This document shows positions 29,671-32,927 of a DNA stretch of 32,927 nt, in pieces. Position 1 is the stretch's first letter. The number at the start of each line of letters is the position of its first letter. This DNA comes from CAZXCQ01 sp964639275. Its GTDB lineage: Bacteria > Desulfobacterota > DSM-4660 > Desulfatiglandales > Desulfatiglandaceae. Position numbers and translations under genes: made by a program. The stretch is taken from positions 1 through 32,927 of the forward strand of contig CAZXCQ010000030.1 in the NCBI GenBank assembly GCA_964639275.1, written 5' to 3'. Under the pieces are notes generated by a model, which was not told the origin of the DNA, made no database searches, and saw only the letters and a program-made list of their open reading frames with translations.

Positions 29671-29859
29671 CTAAGGCCTTGCGCAGAAATAACTTCGCAG
29701 AATTGGCGCCCAGATTTAGGTCAGATTTGGCTGCGCCGATTGAGCAAGACCACAGGAATAGTAGGACTATTTCGAGGATCTTGCGATTGAGGTGCGGCCG
29801 AAGATGACCCGAAGATGGGATGCGAAAATGTGAAGTTATTTCTGCGCAAGCCCTAAGGC
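29671..29859. mobile_element. MITE-like non-autonomous element with 19-bp terminal inverted repeats
   Basis: CTTGCGCAGAAATAACTTC at 29678-29696 is repeated perfectly inverted at 29832-29850. The unit is flanked by the direct repeat CTAAGGC (29671-29677 and 29853-29859), as expected for a target duplication, although two extra bases lie inside the right copy. The about 135-bp interior has no gene. It fills most of the space between the divergent aldehyde dehydrogenase and transporter genes, so any transporter promoter would have to lie inside or at the right edge of it. The family of the mobilising transposase cannot be told from this alone. Confidence 0.6.
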
Positions 29860-29904
29860 ATTTGTTGGGAAGGGCAAGATTCTGACACATAGAACCTACT
29901 AAAG

Positions 29905-31164
29905 ATGAGACCGATCTTTTACGGCTGGTGGATCGTCTTTGCCACAAGCCTTATCCATATCTGGGGTGCAGGGACCTTCTATTATAGCTTTACCGCCTTC
30001 TTTAACCCCATTGTAAACGAGTTCGGGTGGAGTTACGCCGTCACCTCCTTTGCCGCCTCCCTGAGGAGCATCGAGGGCGGCATCGCCGCACCCGTCGTGG
30101 GGTTCGCAACGGACCGGTATGGTGCAAGGCGCCTCCTTGTGATGGGAAGCATTCTGGGAGGGACAGGGTTTATCCTTCTCAGCCGGATCCAATCGCTCTG
30201 GTCCTTCTACCTGATATTCGTATTTCTCTCCGTGGGCTCAAGCCTTCTTTTTCCAGTTCCCGGATGGACCGCGGTGGCCAACTGGTTCGTCAAAAAGCGC
30301 GGGACGGCCCTGGGCGCCCTTTCGGGAGCCATCGGCCTGGGCGGGCTGGTGATCTATCTGGTCAACTGGCTCATTGAGCTCTATGGATGGCGGCACACGC
30401 TGGTGATCATCGGCATCGGCATCTGGGTGATCGGGCTTCCCTGTGCCCTGGTGGTGCGGAATCGTCCAGAGCCATACGGGCTTCGACCCGACGGCGAGGG
30501 GGGGGCTTTGTCAAAAGCGGGCGGATCAATCAAGCCCGCATGCCTTGAAAGTGAGGACACCCGTGAATTCACCCCCCGCGAGGCCTTGAAGACCAGGGCC
30601 TTCTGGATCGTCGCCCTGGTGGTCACCCTCTCCGCTGCCTCCCTCCACGCCGTGGTTGTGCATGTGATGCCTTACTTTATCAGCATCCACTTTAACCGAG
30701 AGACCGCGGGTCTCATCGCCTCGATGCTTGTCCTCGTGAGCACCACGGGACGGTTCATCCTGGGGTGGCTCACCGGCCGGGTCGATACCCGGTATCTGCT
30801 GGCCCTGGCACTTCTCCTCCAGGCCGTGGGTCTCCTGGTCCTGGCCAAGGCCCAAGGTCTGGGCCTTGCGGCCCTTTTTGTGGTGCTCTTTGGGCCTGGA
30901 TATGGGGGCGTTATTACCCTCAGGCTTACGATCCAGGCCGAGTACTTTGGCGCCAGGGCCTTCGGCGCCATTCAAGGGATCATGACGGCCATCATCATCA
31001 GCGGGACCATTGCAAGCCCGCTGCTGGCAGGGTATTGCTTTGATGTCTATAAAACCTACCGTCCTGCATGGCTGATCATGGGCCTCATGCTCCTGCTCGC
31101 AACGCCCTTTCCCATCCTGGCGAGATCCCCCAATAGGCGGCCTGGGACCCGCGCAGCAATTTGA
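29905..31164 (+). CDS. MFS transporter (OFA/monocarboxylate-like), candidate nicotinate importer
   Basis: This 419-residue protein has 12 predicted transmembrane helices. It begins MRPIFYGWWIVFATSLIHIW, a start typical of oxalate/formate antiporter and monocarboxylate-porter-like MFS members. The loop after helix 2 carries the MFS motif GFATDRYGARRLLV. WTAVANWFVKKRGTALG follows in helix 4/5, and a charged central loop (about 185-225) separates the two halves. Members move small carboxylates. The gene is divergent from the nicotinate operon, so uptake of nicotinate is a reasonable guess and nothing more. The ribosome binding site is weak. The MITE-like element ends about 45 bp before its ATG and may have altered its expression. 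Confidence 0.85.
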   Translation: MRPIFYGWWIVFATSLIHIWGAGTFYYSFTAFFNPIVNEFGWSYAVTSFAASLRSIEGGIAAPVVGFATDRYGARRLLVMGSILGGTGFILLSRIQSLWSFYLIFVFLSVGSSLLFPVPGWTAVANWFVKKRGTALGALSGAIGLGGLVIYLVNWLIELYGWRHTLVIIGIGIWVIGLPCALVVRNRPEPYGLRPDGEGGALSKAGGSIKPACLESEDTREFTPREALKTRAFWIVALVVTLSAASLHAVVVHVMPYFISIHFNRETAGLIASMLVLVSTTGRFILGWLTGRVDTRYLLALALLLQAVGLLVLAKAQGLGLAALFVVLFGPGYGGVITLRLTIQAEYFGARAFGAIQGIMTAIIISGTIASPLLAGYCFDVYKTYRPAWLIMGLMLLLATPFPILARSPNRRPGTRAAI

Positions 31165-31384
31165 GTTCTAAAAGCCGCATTCTCTTCAGGGTCAATTGCG
31201 GCATACATCTCAGCATCGTCATCCTCTTAGAAGACCCAAAGGACTTCACCTGTTTAAGGACCCAGGAATGCAGATTGAGAACAAGGACCACTGAGACCTT
31301 CGTCCCGTTCAAATGTGTCAATGAATATCAACCCATTAACCGTAAGTCTAAAAAGTAACCTTTTGTCGCATAAGGGAGATAGCC

Positions 31385-31477
31385 ATGTCTACTGTGAACG
31401 ACAGAATAAGTGTCTTTAACGAACGGTACCGCCTGCGGGAGGCCGTGGTGGCTATTGAACTACTTCGAATGAGTTGA
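31385..31477 (+). CDS. Possible 30-residue ORF in a sparse region
   Basis: An ATG preceded by GGGAGATAGCC opens a 30-codon frame (MSTVNDRISVFNERYRLREA and ten more residues) ending at TGA 31475-31477. It resembles the N-terminus of a larger helical protein cut short, so it may be a gene remnant. The whole stretch 31165-31600 between the transporter and radC has no other gene I can support; open frames there are short and unlike known proteins. Confidence 0.25.
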   Translation: MSTVNDRISVFNERYRLREAVVAIELLRMS

Positions 31478-31600
31478 GTGAAAGGATGCAATGGGCATAC
31501 AAGGGCACATATAGATAGAGAAAAGTGATTTATGGGTCAAAAAGAAATAGGAGATAGGACGGGGCCTATGTCAAAGGTAAACCGGATTATGGACAGACCC

Positions 31601-32266
31601 TCATATAAGCCCTCTTTCCTTAAAGGACAAATAACCTTTTTTTGTGATAATAATGTGATCCAGGACAGATATTCCAAGGATCTTGCCAGCATCAACTAAC
31701 TGACGCATTGTCTCCACATCATCGGAGCTTGGTTCGAGCACACCTGATGGATGGTTGTGGGCGAAGATTATAGAGGCTGCCCGATCAGAGATGGCATCGA
31801 CAAAGACCTCTCGCGGATGAACCTGGTTTGCATTAAGAAGGCCGACAGTCACCACCCTATTCCCAATAACTTCATTGGCTCCATTTAAAGAAATACAAAC
31901 GAAGTATTCCTGCTTTTTGTCGGCAATATGGGAAATAAGAGGGATGACATCTTTCGCTTTTCTTATGATGATGCTTTCCTTCAGCAGTCTCCTCCTTGCA
32001 AACTCAAATGAAGCCACAATCTGGCATGCCTTGGCAAAACCGACACCCTCTACCGATATAAGGGCCTTTACGTCTATCTTCCCCATATCCTTATGAAGCC
32101 TTCGTAAAATGGCACGGGCGACTTGAAAGACATCTTTCCCTTTGACGCCGCTTCCAACAATGACAGCGAGGAGCTCTGAATCTGAAAGAGCCTGCGCTCC
32201 TTTGACTATTAATTTTTCTCTTGGCTTATCAAAATCAGGAATGTCTTTAATATGCTTCATAGCCAT
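31601..32266 (-). CDS. radC: RadC/UPF0758 family JAMM-domain protein
   Basis: This 221-residue protein has an N-terminal helix-hairpin-helix region (about 1-75: REKLIVKGAQALSDSELLAV, and SVEGVGFAKACQIVASFE) and a C-terminal JAB/MPN domain (about 100-221). The metalloprotease-type signature is intact: HNHPSGVLEPSSDD, i.e. HxHPSG with the later Ser and Asp. RadC proteins were once linked to DNA repair, but the activity is uncertain. The ATG at 32266 starts MAMKHIKDIP, and an ATG two codons later is possible. The next gene upstream, an XRE regulator, ends 52 bp before it on the same strand, so they may be co-transcribed. Confidence 0.93.
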   Translation of the reverse strand: MAMKHIKDIPDFDKPREKLIVKGAQALSDSELLAVIVGSGVKGKDVFQVARAILRRLHKDMGKIDVKALISVEGVGFAKACQIVASFEFARRRLLKESIIIRKAKDVIPLISHIADKKQEYFVCISLNGANEVIGNRVVTVGLLNANQVHPREVFVDAISDRAASIIFAHNHPSGVLEPSSDDVETMRQLVDAGKILGISVLDHIIITKKGYLSFKERGLI

Positions 32267-32317
32267 TCTCGTTTTTATTTTCTGGTGTTATCTCACCTTC
32301 TGCAATTTACTGGGCTC

Positions 32318-32713
32318 CTATTTCTGATCTTCCAGTTCCACAACCCCTCGCAATTGCTTTATAATTCCCTCCCTAACCTTTCTATTTTTTGTCTTGCGAA
32401 AGAGTTTCAAGAGAGTCATTTCTTCTTTATCATGGGGGTAAAAGGTTTCAAAAGCACCTCCTTCCGGACTGTATTGTGAAGCACGATCTGTAACTCTAAG
32501 ATGTCCTTTACCTTCTTCAAAAAAGGCTGTGATGTGAACACCAAGGGCTTCCGAAAGCTGCTGCAAGCGCATCACAGAAATCCTGGTTGAGCCTTTCTCA
32601 TATTTCTGTATCTGCTGAAAAGAGATACCTATTCTTTCGGCCAACTCAATCTGAGAGAGGCCCCCACTTTTCCTTATCTGTCTAATTCTTACCCCGATCT
32701 TTTTGTCGAGCAA
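32318..32713 (-). CDS. XRE-family transcriptional regulator
   Basis: This 131-residue protein has an N-terminal lambda-Cro/CI-type helix-turn-helix (about residues 6-62: IGVRIRQIRKSGGLSQIELA, GISFQQIQKYEKG, STRISVMRLQQLSEALGV). A charged C-terminal part (about 70-131) follows, including EEMTLLKLFRKTKNRKVREG, a short helix likely to mediate dimerisation. The layout resembles small regulators common in Alphaproteobacteria and Desulfobacterota. It is divergent from the partial response regulator at the right edge, with an inverted repeat in the gap that could be its operator. Confidence 0.88.
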   Translation of the reverse strand: MLDKKIGVRIRQIRKSGGLSQIELAERIGISFQQIQKYEKGSTRISVMRLQQLSEALGVHITAFFEEGKGHLRVTDRASQYSPEGGAFETFYPHDKEEMTLLKLFRKTKNRKVREGIIKQLRGVVELEDQK

Positions 32714-32794
32714 TTGCTTTTCCTTAATAAACTAGCTCATCCCCATCTTTTCAATTTCAGAGGATTACTATCACATATAGATCAGGGACGTCTA

Positions 32795-32809
32795 ACAACC
32801 CAGGGTTGT
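32795..32809. promoter_or_regulatory. Palindrome in the divergent XRE/response-regulator gap
   Basis: ACAACCCAGGGTTGT is a perfect 7-bp inverted repeat around one central base. It is followed on the plus strand by a T-rich stretch in which GGTTGTATTTT recurs about 30 bases on (near 32837-32847). It may be the operator of the adjacent XRE regulator, or a terminator-like stem because of the T-run. The gap holds no gene. Confidence 0.4.
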
Positions 32810-32868
32810 ATTTTTTTGTTGTTTTTTTATCTTTCTGGTTGTATTTTATGTCAAAAAAGGAGGAATGG

Positions 32869-32927
32869 ATGGTGAAGAAGAGGATTCTTATCGCAGATGA
32901 CGAAAAGGCTGTGAGAATGTTATTGGC
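32869..32927 (+). CDS. Response regulator receiver domain, N-terminal start, partial
   Basis: After an AAGGAGG site the ATG at 32869 opens MVKKRILIADDEKAVRMLL, which runs off the window. ILIADDEKAVR is beta-strand 1 and the acidic pocket of a receiver domain. Output domain and length are unknown. Confidence 0.75.
   Translation, partial: MVKKRILIADDEKAVRMLL

Noticed and set aside
30526..30975. Antisense 149-codon frame within the MFS transporter
   Set aside because: Low-complexity, Gly/Asp/Pro-rich product opposite a clear transporter gene; a typical antisense artefact of GC-rich coding DNA.
31500..31600. Decayed insertion-sequence end near radC
   Set aside because: The stretch has short repeated words (ATAGGAGATAGG, GGGGCCTATG) but no convincing inverted ends, flanking duplication or transposase fragment.
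1..32927. tRNA, rRNA, riboswitch or CRISPR
   Set aside because: Reading both strands I found no cloverleaf, no regularly spaced repeats and no recognisable riboswitch core. A covariance-model scan was not possible, so small RNAs cannot be excluded.

Overview
The window looks like the chromosome of an anaerobic Desulfobacterota-type (deltaproteobacterial) bacterium. The indications are a NIL-domain ferredoxin, TauE/SafE operons with PEP-synthase-like and universal stress proteins, an NtrC/sigma-54 circuit, and ferredoxin-dependent oxygen-independent nicotinate chemistry. Taxonomy is an inference; there is no rRNA or other marker gene here.

Left edge (1-582, plus strand): the 3' end of a class I/II aminotransferase, then a NIL-domain 2x[4Fe-4S] ferredoxin.

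Stress and signalling block (about 671-16683, all minus strand): two paralogous modules lie head to tail. Each holds a membrane histidine kinase with an RRYEKN sensor motif, a TauE/SafE permease, a single-domain receiver and double-domain universal stress proteins. The upstream module adds an NtrC-type sigma-54 activator, a short Usp and a kinase-like/BON/two-TM protein. The downstream module adds a PEP-synthase-like protein, a TIGR02186-type membrane protein and a 48-residue membrane ORF. A collapsed copy of one Usp gene marks the downstream end of the duplication. Between the NtrC gene and its downstream operon I find a -24/-12 promoter, an exact IHF consensus and two matching inverted repeats, which together look like a complete enhancer-dependent control region.

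Centre (16840-18147, plus strand): an MtaB-type tRNA methylthiotransferase, ending at a strong hairpin shared with the convergent operon.

Nicotinate block (18310-29432, minus strand), in transcription order: an ALDH6-type aldehyde dehydrogenase, an exported nicotinamidase, a molybdenum hydroxylase, enamidase, 6-hydroxynicotinate reductase, a UPF0280/ApbE-like protein, a DUF1185 protein, a KptA-like NAD-dependent enzyme and nicotinate phosphoribosyltransferase. The first steps match Eubacterium barkeri nicotinate fermentation. The later E. barkeri genes (hydroxymethylglutarate dehydrogenase, methyleneglutarate mutase and so on) are absent from the window. In their place is a CoA-acylating ALDH of the methylmalonate-semialdehyde type. 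I propose that it converts 2-formylglutarate to glutaryl-CoA, giving a nicotinate-to-glutaryl-CoA route. I also propose that the UPF0280 protein attaches the covalent flavin that is known in E. barkeri 6-hydroxynicotinate reductase.

Right edge (29433-32927): a MITE-like element, a divergent MFS transporter that may import the substrate, a sparse region of about 435 bp, RadC, an XRE regulator, and the first codons of a response regulator running off the end.
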